A stretch of 64,000 bases of DNA from Salinirussus salinus (GTDB taxonomy: Archaea > Halobacteriota > Halobacteria > Halobacteriales > Haloarculaceae). Where the stretch lies: positions 372,001-436,000 of the forward strand of contig NZ_WOWO01000002.1 of assembly GCF_009831455.1 (NCBI RefSeq), written 5' to 3'. The first letter of the stretch is position 1; every line of letters starts with the position of its first letter. The position numbers were made by a program, and so were the translations under genes. Below the pieces are notes generated by a model. That model worked only from the letters and a program-made list of their open reading frames with translations. It was not told the DNA's origin and did no database searches. Shown piece by piece: positions 54,694 through 63,746 of the stretch.

Positions 54694-56369
54694 GCGACTC
54701 CGACGGGCCCGGTCGTCGGGAGGTGGCCCACCGGCTGTTCGCCGCCGAGTTCGAGGACGCCGACCTCTCCTACTCGGAGAGCGACGAGGAGCGCGCGCCA
54801 AACTACGTCGTCACGCCCTCCGGTGCCCGCGTGAACCGGCTGTTCGCCGTCGGCGTGCTGACCGAGGTCGAACAGGTCTCCGAGGACGTGCTCCGGGGTC
54901 GGGTGGTCGACCCGACAGGTGCGTTCGTGCTCTACGCCGGCCAGTACCAGCCCGACGAGCAGGCCTTCCTGGACCGCGCCGAGCCCCCGATGTTCGTCGC
55001 CGTGACGGGAAAAGCGCGCACGTTCCAGCCCGACGACGCCGACACGGTCTACACCTCGGTCCGCCCCGAGACGATAAGCGAGGTCGACGCCGATACACGG
55101 GACCGCTGGACGGTCGACGCCGCCGAGCGGACCCTCGACCGGGTCGCCACGTTCGCCGCCGCAGCCCGGATGGACGAACGCGGGGACGCCCTCGCGAGCG
55201 CGCTGGGCGAGCAGGGTATCGACGAGAGCCTCGCCGAGGGAATCGCCCTCGCGCTGGAGCACTACGGGACGACCGGCACCTACCTCGCCGCCCTCCGCGA
55301 GCTGGCGCTCGACGCCGCCAGGGTCGTCGCCGGGCAACGCGAGGAGGTCGAACCGCTCACCGTCGACCCCGGGGCGGGCGACGACGGGGCGCTCGCCGAC
55401 CTCGCGGCGGACCTGGAGGGAGGCGAGGACCCGACGGAGCCGGCCGCGACGCCGGAAGCGGGGACTGACGTCGAGGACGAGACCGCCGCCACACCGACGG
55501 GGGAGGACGGTGTCGAAACCGCGGAGACGACGGCGTCAGCAGGGACAGACTCGGACGAGTCGACAGAGGCTGCGGAACCGTCGGCGGCGACGACGTCGGG
55601 AACCGCCGCGGCGACCGACGCGAGCGAGGCGGCCGAAGCGACCGGAGCCACCGAGGTAGCCGAGACCACGGAAACAGCCGGAGCGACAGCCGAGTCGACC
55701 GCGGGGTCGGACGCGACGGCGGAGGACGCGGGCGAAGCGACGGGGACCGAAGCCGTCGGCGACGCCGACAGCTCCGGGGACATCGGCGACTTCGAGGGCG
55801 GTGCCCTCGGGAGCGGCGAAGCCGAGGAGGCCGTCGACGACTTCGAGCCAGAGGAGTTCGAGCTCGACGAGGAGGAACGCGAGGAGATCGAGGAGGAGTA
55901 CGGCACGGACTTCCAGAGCGGGGCCGAGGTCGACGAGCCCGGCGAGGCCGGCATCGAGACGCCGGACACCGAGTCGGAGATGACAGGAACCCAGAGTGAG
56001 GAGCCGGCTGCCAGCGGGGAGCCGGAGCCGGAGCCCGAGCCGGAGGCGGTACCCGAACCCGACACCACACCTGAGTCGGGTGCGGGGGCCGACACCGAAA
56101 CCGGGACCGACGCCGGAGGTGGAGCCGACGACGGCGGCGGCGAGGACACGGCAGACACCGAGGCGCTCGAGGGTGAGGAGCTCGAGGACGCCGTCGTCGA
56201 CCTGATGGGCGACCTGGACGAGGGCGACGGCGTGGCCCGCGAGGAACTCGTCGGGGCCGCAACCGAGCAGTACGGCGCCGACGCCGGCGCCGTCGAGGAC
56301 GCCATCCAGGACGCGCTGATGGGCGGCCGGTGTTACGAGCCGGACGACGGCACGCTCAAGCCGATCTGA
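54690..56369 (+). CDS. RPA-associated protein (RPAP)
   Basis: 559 residues. The conserved N-terminal part (about 1-230) holds an OB-like fold with VNRLFAVGVLTEVEQV and QYQPDEQAFLDRAEPP. An extended Ala/Glu/Thr-rich acidic disordered region follows (about 235-490). A C-terminal winged-helix-like domain reads LEDAVVDLMGDLDEGDGVAREELVGAA. RPAP proteins partner RPA and stabilise it in Haloferax. The disordered middle is unusually long. The stop overlaps the next gene's ATG. Confidence 0.85.
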   Translation: MSDSDGPGRREVAHRLFAAEFEDADLSYSESDEERAPNYVVTPSGARVNRLFAVGVLTEVEQVSEDVLRGRVVDPTGAFVLYAGQYQPDEQAFLDRAEPPMFVAVTGKARTFQPDDADTVYTSVRPETISEVDADTRDRWTVDAAERTLDRVATFAAAARMDERGDALASALGEQGIDESLAEGIALALEHYGTTGTYLAALRELALDAARVVAGQREEVEPLTVDPGAGDDGALADLAADLEGGEDPTEPAATPEAGTDVEDETAATPTGEDGVETAETTASAGTDSDESTEAAEPSAATTSGTAAATDASEAAEATGATEVAETTETAGATAESTAGSDATAEDAGEATGTEAVGDADSSGDIGDFEGGALGSGEAEEAVDDFEPEEFELDEEEREEIEEEYGTDFQSGAEVDEPGEAGIETPDTESEMTGTQSEEPAASGEPEPEPEPEAVPEPDTTPESGAGADTETGTDAGGGADDGGGEDTADTEALEGEELEDAVVDLMGDLDEGDGVAREELVGAATEQYGADAGAVEDAIQDALMGGRCYEPDDGTLKPI

Positions 56370-57121
56370 TGGCGGCCGTCGAGCCGGTCCCCGGCGCGCC
56401 CGCAGCGGTCGTCACGACCGCGGGCGAGCGCCTGCTCGTCGTCGCGGACTACCACGCCGGCATCGAGGCGGTGTTGCGAAGCGAGGGTGTCGAACTCGAC
56501 AGCGGCGCGCCCCGGCGCCGCGAGCGCCTGCTCGGGCTCGTCGCCGAGACCGGCGCCGACCGGCTGGTCGTGCTCGGCGACCTGACCCACGCCGTCGGCG
56601 ACCCGTGGGGCGCCGAGCGGGAGGAACTCGCGGCGCTCTTCGACGCTCTGGGGGCCCCCACGCTGCTCGTCAAAGGCAACCACGACGGCGAGATAGAGCC
56701 GGTCATCGAAGACCTCGCGGTGGACGTGACCGTCGCGCCGGCGGCCGGCACGCGCGTGGGAGCTGTCGGCTTCGCTCACGGTCACACCTGGCCCAGCCCC
56801 GAGGTGCTGGCCGCCGAGACGGTCTGTACGGCCCACGAGCATCCGGTGGTGCGCCTGGAGGACGAGGTCGGCGGCGGCCGCAGGGAGCGGGTCTGGCTGC
56901 GGGGCCGACTCGCCCCCGCGCCGTTCCGCGAGCACCACGGCGAGGGAACCGAGGTGGGCGAGGAACTCGTGGTCTTCCCGGCGTTCAACGACACCTCCGG
57001 CGGCACGTGGGTCAACGTCGCCGGCCAGGACTTCCTGTCGCCGTTTCTTCCCGAGGGGCTGGCTGACGGGCAGGCCTACCTCCTCGACGGGACGCGGCTG
57101 GGTCGGTACGACCGGGTGTAA
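56369..57121 (+). CDS. Calcineurin-like metallophosphoesterase (RPA operon)
   Basis: 250 residues. Metal-binding motifs are VVADYHAG, VVLGDLTHAVGD, KGNHDGEIE and GFAHGHTWPSPE, in the order of the MPE family. The family has archaeal nuclease and phosphodiesterase members. It is the third gene of the rpa-rpap operon (overlap of 1 bp), as in other haloarchaea, suggesting a role in DNA processing (inference). Confidence 0.87.
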   Translation: MAAVEPVPGAPAAVVTTAGERLLVVADYHAGIEAVLRSEGVELDSGAPRRRERLLGLVAETGADRLVVLGDLTHAVGDPWGAEREELAALFDALGAPTLLVKGNHDGEIEPVIEDLAVDVTVAPAAGTRVGAVGFAHGHTWPSPEVLAAETVCTAHEHPVVRLEDEVGGGRRERVWLRGRLAPAPFREHHGEGTEVGEELVVFPAFNDTSGGTWVNVAGQDFLSPFLPEGLADGQAYLLDGTRLGRYDRV

Positions 57122-57153
57122 ACCCGGGTAAACTCGAAACCTGACCGCTGCTA

Positions 57154-57477
57154 TCAAAGGGAAGACAGCCAGAGCGGTTCTGTCTCCGCGGGGTCGAACT
57201 CCATCGCCTCGATGCGCGCGACGGCGGTCCGAACCGCTCCACCGGTCATCCCCTGCGGAGCGACGAAAACCGGAGCCGTCGCGTCCACCTCGGCGAAGTC
57301 TTTCACGTCGGTCGAGAGGATGGCAAAATCCTCTGTCTCCGCGAATTCGACGAGAGTGTCGTCGGGTGCCTCGGGTCCGATCGCAGCCACATCGCGGCTG
57401 TATCTGACCTCGTGTCCGTCGCCACGGAGCGCGGCGACGTATTCAGCAGGAACGTTCGCGTCTGCCAGGATCCGCAT
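57154..57477 (-). CDS. PIN-like (DUF5615) putative toxin
   Basis: 107 residues from the ATG at 57477 (a TTG two codons earlier is less likely). RILADANVPAEYVAALR and AILSTDVKDFAEV carry the acidic metal-binding positions of the PIN/Mut7-C-like fold. Its partner upstream encodes a DUF433 protein, with only 2 bp between them. DUF433-DUF5615 pairs are widespread two-gene modules predicted to be toxin-antitoxin systems. Confidence 0.75.
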   Translation of the reverse strand: MRILADANVPAEYVAALRGDGHEVRYSRDVAAIGPEAPDDTLVEFAETEDFAILSTDVKDFAEVDATAPVFVAPQGMTGGAVRTAVARIEAMEFDPAETEPLWLSSL

Positions 57478-57479
57478 CC

Positions 57480-57788
57480 TCAATCGGCCCGCTCGCTCCG
57501 TTCGACTTCCCTGCGCTCGCTATCGAGAAGCTCTTTCGTCGCCTGTTCGCCCTCCCGGCGGGCGGCCGCAGCCTCTCGCTCCCGGGATTCGAACTCGTCG
57601 CGGTGGTCGTAGTAGTAGGCAAGGGCGCGGAACAGGTCGGCCATCGCGACATCGTACTCGCCCGCGACGACGTGAGGGTCCTCGCCGCCGTCGATGACGC
57701 GGCGCTTGACGTCGAGCACTGCGACCCGGGTCCCCTCGATCCGGGGCTCGCCGGAGCGAACGTCGTCGTCACGTACGATACTGGCCAT
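57480..57788 (-). CDS. DUF433 putative antitoxin
   Basis: 102 residues starting MASIVRDDDVRSGEPRIEGTR. The DUF433 core with GTRVAVLDVKRRVIDGGEDPHVVAGEYDVAMADLFRALAYYYDH is a short helix-turn-helix-like DNA-binding fold. A charged coiled tail (about 75-102) probably contacts the toxin. The ATG at 57788 is preferred over 57884. The pair sits between the RPA operon and lhr. Confidence 0.75.
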   Translation of the reverse strand: MASIVRDDDVRSGEPRIEGTRVAVLDVKRRVIDGGEDPHVVAGEYDVAMADLFRALAYYYDHRDEFESREREAAAARREGEQATKELLDSERREVERSERAD

Positions 57789-57897
57789 ATCGACCTCTAG
57801 CTCGTGGCCGGGTTTAATAGCTCGGACGGGGTAGCGTCGGATTCCTGCCCACCGAGGTGCGACGGGCTTTTTCGCTCGAGACACCTACGAACTGACG

Positions 57898-60750
57898 ATG
57901 AGCGACGGGGAGATGCGCGAGAGCCGCGGGGAGGACGGCGCTTTCGGCAGGCTCGGTGCGGAGGTGCGTTCGGCCCTCTCCGAGCGGGGCTTCGAGACGC
58001 CAACGGAGCCCCAGCGCCGCGCCATCCCCCCGCTGGTCGAGGGCCGGGACACCCTGGTGGTTGCGCCCACCGGAACCGGGAAGACCGAGACCGCGATGCT
58101 CCCCGTCTTCGATTCGCTCGCTTGCGAAGAGCGGTTCGGTATCGGCGCGCTGTACATCACGCCGCTGCGCGCACTCAACCGCGACATGCGCGACCGGCTG
58201 GAGTGGTGGGGCGAGACCCTGGGTCTGGAGGTCGACGTCCGCCACGGCGACACCACCGACTACCGGCGCCAGCAGCAGGCGAACGACCCGCCCGACGTGC
58301 TGGTCACGACCCCCGAGACCCTCCAGGCGATGCTCACCGGCGAGAAGCTCCGGGTCGCCCTGGAGGACGTCGAGCACGTCGTCGTCGACGAGGTGCACGA
58401 ACTGGCGGTCTCCAAGCGCGGCGCCCAGCTGACGGTCGGGCTGGAGCGGCTGCGGGAACTCGCGGGCCCCTTCCAGCGCGTCGGCCTGTCGGCGACCGTC
58501 GGCGACCCCGCAGAGGTCGGCCGCTTCCTGACCGGCGACCGCGGCTGTGAAATCGCCGAGGTCGACGTCGGCAGCCGCCTGGAGGTCGACGTCCTGGCGC
58601 CGGAGGTGACGGAGACTGACGAGGCACTGGCGAGTGAGTTGATGACCGACGCCGAGGTGGCGAGTCACGTCCGGGCGATCGACGACCTGGTGACCGACCA
58701 CGAAGCAACCCTGATATTCGTCAACACTCGACAGACCGCGGAGGCACTGGGCTCCCGGCTCAAGGAGTACGGCACGGACGTGGGTATCCACCACGGCTCG
58801 CTGGCCCGCGAGACCCGCGTCGACGTGGAGTCGCGGTTCAAGGACGGCGAACTGTCGGCGCTGTTGTGTACCTCCTCGATGGAGCTGGGGATCGACGTGG
58901 GCCACGTCGACCACGTGGTCCAGTACAACAGCCCCCGGCAGGTGACCCGTCTGCTCCAGCGTGTCGGGCGGGCGGGCCACCGCCGGGATCTCGTCTCCTC
59001 GGGGACGGTCGTGACCAGCCACCCCGACGACGTGCTCGAGTCGGTGGCCATCGCCCGCCAGGCTCGCAGCGGTGAGGTCGAGCCCGCGGCCATCCACGAC
59101 GGCTCGCTGGATACCGTCGCCAACCAGGTCGTGGGCCTGGTGATGGACTTCGGCGAGGTGTCGGCGATGCGGGCCTACGAGGTGATCACCCGCGCGTACC
59201 CGTTCCGTGACCTCGACACTGCGGAGTTCCGGGAGGTCGTCCGCGAGCTCGCGGGCAACCGCGTCGTCTGGCTCGAAGAGGAGGAAGACAGCATCCAGAA
59301 GCGGAGCGGTACCTGGCAGTACTTCTATCAGAACCTCTCGATGATCCCCGACGAGACCACCTACGACGTCGAGGACGTGGCCAGCGGCTCGCGGGTCGGG
59401 ACGCTGGACGAGCGCTTCGTCGTCAACTTCGCGGCCCCGGGCGAGGTGTTCATCCAGCGCGGGGAGATGTGGCGGATCACCGAGATCGACGAGGAGGAGG
59501 AGACGGTGACGGTCTCGCCCATCGAGGACCCCGCCGGCGAGGTCCCCTCCTGGACCGGCCAGGAGATCCCAGTCCCACAGTCGGTGGCCCGGGAGGTCGG
59601 GGAGATCCGTCGCGTGGCGGGCGCGCAGCTGGAGGGTGCAGGGGTCGGAGCCGGCGTGGATGCTGTCGCACGTGACCTCACGCGCCGCTACGCGGTCGAC
59701 GAGGACACCGTCGCGACCGGCCTCTCACAGCTCGCCGAGCACGCACCCGCTCACCCGGTCCCGACGGACAGCCGGGTCGTCGTCGAGCACACCGGGCGGG
59801 CAATCGTGGTCAACGCCTGTTTCGGTCACACGGTCAACGAGACGCTGGGTCGGGTGCTCTCGGCGCTGCTGGGCCAGCGGACCGGCACCAGCGTCGCCAT
59901 GGAGGTCGACCCCTACCGCGTGGAACTGGAGGTGCCAAGCGGCGTCTCGGCGACTGACGTGGTCGAGTTGCTGGAGACGACCGACCCCGACCACGTCCAC
60001 GGGGTCGTCGACCTGGCGCTGAAACACGCCGACTCGCTGAAGTTCAAGCTCGCCCAGGTGGCCGCGAAGTTCGGCGCCCTGAAGCGGTGGCGCTCCTACG
60101 GGCGCCCCTTCGGCAAGGACCGTCTGCTGGAGGCCCTGGAGGACACGCCGGTCTACGACGAGGCCGTCCGCGAGATCCGCCACGAGGAACTGGACGTCGC
60201 GGGCGCGGCCGACGTCCTCCGGCGGGTCCAGTCGGGCGCGCTGGCCGTCGAGGTGGTCGGCGAGCACACCCCCATCGGCACCGGCGGGCGCTCCTCCGGC
60301 CGCGAACTGCTGACTCCCGAGAACGCCGATGCGAGCGTTATCGACACGGTCAGGGAGCGCATCCAGAACGACCGCGTGATCCTCTTCTGTCTGCACTGCC
60401 AGGGGTGGGAGCACACCCGGAAGGTCGGCCGGGTCCGCGACCAGCCGGAGTGCCCGGAGTGTGGCTCGACGCAGGTCGCCGCGCTCAACCCCTGGGACGA
60501 GGAGACCGTCGCGGCAGTCAGGGCCGACGACAAGGACGACGAGCAGGAGAAAGCCACCGAGCGCGCCTACCGGGCGGCGAGTCTTGTCCAGAGCCACGGC
60601 AAGCAAGCCGTGGTCGCGCTGGCAGCACGGGGCGTCGGTCCGCACAACGCCGCCCGGATCATCAATCGCCTCCGCGAGGACGAGGAGCAGTTCTACCGCG
60701 ACATCCTCGAGCGCGAACGGGAGTACGCCCGCACGCGGTCGTTCTGGTAA
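57898..60750 (+). CDS. lhr: Lhr-type superfamily 2 DNA helicase
   Basis: 950 residues. Motif I is VAPTGTGKTETAMLPV (about 59-74), motif II VVDEVHEL, motif III LSATVGD, and the second RecA domain has LIFVNTRQTAEAL and LLQRVGRAGHRRDL. An Lhr winged-helix and beta-rich core follow. The C-terminal third contains LFCLHCQGWEH and QPECPECGSTQ, a probable zinc-binding module. Lhr proteins remodel branched DNA in repair. TATA-like GCTTTTTCGC lies about 25-30 bp before the ATG. Confidence 0.9.
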   Translation: MSDGEMRESRGEDGAFGRLGAEVRSALSERGFETPTEPQRRAIPPLVEGRDTLVVAPTGTGKTETAMLPVFDSLACEERFGIGALYITPLRALNRDMRDRLEWWGETLGLEVDVRHGDTTDYRRQQQANDPPDVLVTTPETLQAMLTGEKLRVALEDVEHVVVDEVHELAVSKRGAQLTVGLERLRELAGPFQRVGLSATVGDPAEVGRFLTGDRGCEIAEVDVGSRLEVDVLAPEVTETDEALASELMTDAEVASHVRAIDDLVTDHEATLIFVNTRQTAEALGSRLKEYGTDVGIHHGSLARETRVDVESRFKDGELSALLCTSSMELGIDVGHVDHVVQYNSPRQVTRLLQRVGRAGHRRDLVSSGTVVTSHPDDVLESVAIARQARSGEVEPAAIHDGSLDTVANQVVGLVMDFGEVSAMRAYEVITRAYPFRDLDTAEFREVVRELAGNRVVWLEEEEDSIQKRSGTWQYFYQNLSMIPDETTYDVEDVASGSRVGTLDERFVVNFAAPGEVFIQRGEMWRITEIDEEEETVTVSPIEDPAGEVPSWTGQEIPVPQSVAREVGEIRRVAGAQLEGAGVGAGVDAVARDLTRRYAVDEDTVATGLSQLAEHAPAHPVPTDSRVVVEHTGRAIVVNACFGHTVNETLGRVLSALLGQRTGTSVAMEVDPYRVELEVPSGVSATDVVELLETTDPDHVHGVVDLALKHADSLKFKLAQVAAKFGALKRWRSYGRPFGKDRLLEALEDTPVYDEAVREIRHEELDVAGAADVLRRVQSGALAVEVVGEHTPIGTGGRSSGRELLTPENADASVIDTVRERIQNDRVILFCLHCQGWEHTRKVGRVRDQPECPECGSTQVAALNPWDEETVAAVRADDKDDEQEKATERAYRAASLVQSHGKQAVVALAARGVGPHNAARIINRLREDEEQFYRDILEREREYARTRSFW

Positions 60751-60861
60751 TCACCGCGGGGGAGACCGGACCCCGCGCGGCCCGGTCGCGACCCGCACCC
60801 GGTACAGCACCGCCAGGGTGGCCGACGGGTTTATCCGTACATCTGTGGTGTTTCGTCCACG

Positions 60862-61464
60862 ATGGCAACCGGAACACAGCCGACGGGCGGACGCAACGAC
60901 CTGCCGCTGTGGCGGGGCGCGGCCGGCGGCGCGCTGGCCTTCCTTCTCGGGTATCTGGCGACCTTCCTGGTCCAGTCCAGCGACCTCCCCGAGGGCCTCG
61001 GGTCGCTCGCCGACGCGCTGGCCACGGTCGGCGTCTCCCCGCCCGCGGGCTGGCAGGTCGTCGGCTGGTACTTCCTCGGGGCCCACAACGTCGGCATCGA
61101 CGTCTCGACGTCGGTAGCCGGCCAGTCCGGCTCCGGAACCGTCCTGGGCGACCTGGGGGTCCTCCAGATGGTGGTCCCGGTCCTCTTGCTCGTACTCGCG
61201 GGTTTTCTCGTCGCCCGGACCGCCGCTCCCCGGGACGCGACCGAGGGCGCCAAGGCCGGGCTGACCGTGGTGCCGGGTTACCTGGTTCTCGCAGTCGTCC
61301 TCGCGCTGGCCTCGTCGTGGTCGTTCAGCGAGAGCGCCGCAGGGGTGTCGGCGAGCGCGAGCATCGCGCCGGAGCTCCTGCCGGCCGTCCTGCTCGCGGG
61401 GGTGCTCTACCCGGCCGTCTTCGGTGCGCTCGGCGGGGCCGCCGCCGGCGGGACCGGCGGCTGA
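60862..61464 (+). CDS. Membrane protein, unknown
   Basis: 200 residues with about five hydrophobic spans (LWRGAAGGALAFLLGYLATFL, VVPVLLLVLAGFLVA, TVVPGYLVLAVVLALASSW, and a last Ala/Leu-rich helix LLPAVLLAGVLYPAVFGALGG). The loop GWQVVGWYFLGAHNVGID is shared by a set of haloarchaeal hypothetical membrane proteins. TATA-like GGTTTATCCG lies about 30 bp before the ATG. Function unknown. Confidence 0.65.
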   Translation: MATGTQPTGGRNDLPLWRGAAGGALAFLLGYLATFLVQSSDLPEGLGSLADALATVGVSPPAGWQVVGWYFLGAHNVGIDVSTSVAGQSGSGTVLGDLGVLQMVVPVLLLVLAGFLVARTAAPRDATEGAKAGLTVVPGYLVLAVVLALASSWSFSESAAGVSASASIAPELLPAVLLAGVLYPAVFGALGGAAAGGTGG

Positions 61465-61557
61465 CCCGCTGCGGCCGAGGTCCGAGCCGTCGCTGCTGTC
61501 TCGCCCCGCTCCCGAGAGGGGATATACCTAAGACGGTCGCGCCGGTGGCACGAGGCA

Positions 61558-63303
61558 ATGCGACTGGAGGATTACTGGGGCGTCGGGCCCAAGACCCGCG
61601 AGTTGCTCGCGGAGAGTCTGGGGGTGGAGGCGGCCATCGACGCCATCGAGCGCGGCGACGTACGGGCGCTGACCGACGCCGGACTCCCGCGCGGGCGGGC
61701 GACGCGGGTCCTCCGGCACGCCCACGGCGGTGCGGCGATGGACCTGCTCGCCACGCCGGACGCCCGGGACGTCTACAAGTCGATCCTCGACATCGCGGGC
61801 GGGTACGCCGTCACCGCCGACGCCCGCGACCGGATCCGGGTTCTCACCCCGCTGTCCGACCGCGAGGCCATGGAGGCCCGGCTGGACGACGTCCTCACCG
61901 CCCGGGATACCTGGGCCGACCTGCCGGAGGTCGACCGCGAGGCGGTGCTCGCGGCCTTCGAGGACTACGACAGCGGCGGCGGCCGGCGCGCGGCCGTCGA
62001 GGCGGCACTCGCGCTCAAGGAGACGGGCGTCGACTCCGGCGTGTTCGCCCCGCTGGCCGACCTGGACGCGGGAACGCTCGAGGACGCGGCCGCGGCCCTC
62101 GCCGGGCTCGGCGAGTCGGGCGTCGGCGAGGGGGCCGACGACCGCCTCGACGGACTCCGCAAACAGTTGGGAGCCGTCGAGGACATGGCAGCCACGCCCG
62201 GGCAGGTGGTCGAGCGCGTCGGCGAGGGGGTCCGGGGGACCGAGGAACTCCGGGACGCCTTCGCCCGCGAGGTGACCGACGAGACCGGCGTCGACGCCGC
62301 CCGGGTCCGCGAGGCGATGGCGACCGACGCCGCCGACGCCCGCGCGTTCGTCGGCGAGACGCTCCGGAGCCTCTCCGACGACCTCCGGACCGCCGTCGAC
62401 GAGCGCGAGCGCGAGGTGCGCGAGGAACTGGAGGGGACACTCGAAGAGGCCGAGGAGTCCGTCGAGCAGGCCGTCTCGGCGGTCGACGGGGTCGCCTTCG
62501 ACGTCTCGCTGGCCCGCTTCGCGCTGGCCTTCGAGCTGACCCGGCCGACGCTGGTCGACCGCGACGTTACGGCCGTCGCCGACGCCCGGAACCTCTTTCT
62601 GGTCGACGCCGGCGAGAAGACACAGCCGGTCACCTACGCCGTCGGCGACCACGACCTGGCGGTCCCGCGGGCGACCGTCCCGCCGCGCCACCGCGTGGCC
62701 GTGCTCACCGGCGCGAACAGCGGGGGGAAGACGACGCTGCTGGAGACGCTGTGTCAGGTCCAGCTGCTCGCACAGATGGGACTTCCCGTCCCCGCCAGCG
62801 CGGCGGAGGTCGGCCCCGTCGACGCCGTCGTCTTCCACCGCCGGCATGCGAGCTTCAACGCCGGGGTGCTGGAGTCGACGCTGCGGTCGGTGGTGCCACC
62901 GCTCAGCGAGGGCGGGCGGACGCTGATGCTCGTCGACGAGTTCGAGGCGATCACCGAGCCGGGCAGCGCCGCGGACCTGTTGCACGGGCTGGTGACGCTG
63001 ACCGTCGACAGCGACGCTCTGGGGGTGTTCGTCACCCACCTCGCGGACGATCTCGAGCCCCTGCCCGAGGAAGCGCGGGTCGACGGCATCTTCGCCGAGG
63101 GGCTGACTCCGGCGCTGGAACTCGACGTCGACTACCAGCCCCGCTTCGGGACGGTCGGCCGGTCGACCCCGGAGTTCATCGTCTCCCGGCTGGTGGCGGA
63201 CGCGACCGACCGTGCCGAGCGGGCCTCCTACGAGACGCTGGCGGAGGCGGTCGGCGAGAGCGCGGTCCAGCGGACGCTGGCCGACGCCCGCTGGCAGTCC
63301 TGA
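61558..63303 (+). CDS. MutS-related ATPase with N-terminal HhH
   Basis: 581 residues. A helix-hairpin-helix region (about 1-60: LEDYWGVGPKTRELL and GLPRGRATRVLRHA) precedes a long coiled helical middle (about 150-310). The C-terminal MutS ATPase has Walker A GANSGGKTTLLETL (near residue 385), a VVPPLSEGGRTLMLVDEFEAI Walker B/signature region and a late conserved His. It lacks the MutS mismatch-recognition domain and the Smr nuclease, so it is a MutS2/MutS5-like member whose role in repair or recombination is open. GATATACCTAA upstream serves as TATA. Confidence 0.83.
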   Translation: MRLEDYWGVGPKTRELLAESLGVEAAIDAIERGDVRALTDAGLPRGRATRVLRHAHGGAAMDLLATPDARDVYKSILDIAGGYAVTADARDRIRVLTPLSDREAMEARLDDVLTARDTWADLPEVDREAVLAAFEDYDSGGGRRAAVEAALALKETGVDSGVFAPLADLDAGTLEDAAAALAGLGESGVGEGADDRLDGLRKQLGAVEDMAATPGQVVERVGEGVRGTEELRDAFAREVTDETGVDAARVREAMATDAADARAFVGETLRSLSDDLRTAVDEREREVREELEGTLEEAEESVEQAVSAVDGVAFDVSLARFALAFELTRPTLVDRDVTAVADARNLFLVDAGEKTQPVTYAVGDHDLAVPRATVPPRHRVAVLTGANSGGKTTLLETLCQVQLLAQMGLPVPASAAEVGPVDAVVFHRRHASFNAGVLESTLRSVVPPLSEGGRTLMLVDEFEAITEPGSAADLLHGLVTLTVDSDALGVFVTHLADDLEPLPEEARVDGIFAEGLTPALELDVDYQPRFGTVGRSTPEFIVSRLVADATDRAERASYETLAEAVGESAVQRTLADARWQS

Positions 63304-63402
63304 GCGGCCGGCGGCCGCCGGGGCGTTGCGGACGCCGCGCGGCGTTTTCAGCCGCCGGGAGCTCCCGGTGGATTCAGGTGGGCGGGGGCCGAACGGTCAG
63401 TC

Positions 63403-63735
63403 ATGCTTCCCGCACCACTCCGCAAGGCCGGCTACGCGTTCGTCGCCGCCTACGGGCTGTTCGCCGCGCTCGCACCGCGCCTCGCGAGTTCGCTCGGCGT
63501 CCGGATGGGGCTGCTCGGGTTCGATAACACCGCCGAACTCGAGGCCGAGGACTGGTACGTCCGGGCGGTCCGGGCGGCCGGCGTCGGTATGCTCGCCGCC
63601 GGAGGTGTCGGCCTCCTGCTCGAGGACCGCGCCGGCGGTGGCGACGACGAGCCGGAGTTCGACGCGGCCACCGACGACGAGGAGACGGCAGAGCCGGACG
63701 ACGACAGCGCGGTCGACGTCGACATCGACGTCTGA
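63403..63735 (+). CDS. Small membrane protein, unknown
   Basis: 110 residues. Span 1 (KAGYAFVAAYGLFAALAPRLA) and span 2 (AVRAAGVGMLAAGGVGLLLE) are followed by a 40-residue acidic tail (DDDSAVDVDIDV at the end). No family recognised. It is monocistronic between the MutS-like gene and a convergent regulator. Confidence 0.55.
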   Translation: MLPAPLRKAGYAFVAAYGLFAALAPRLASSLGVRMGLLGFDNTAELEAEDWYVRAVRAAGVGMLAAGGVGLLLEDRAGGGDDEPEFDAATDDEETAEPDDDSAVDVDIDV

Positions 63736-63746
63736 CGGCTCACTCC

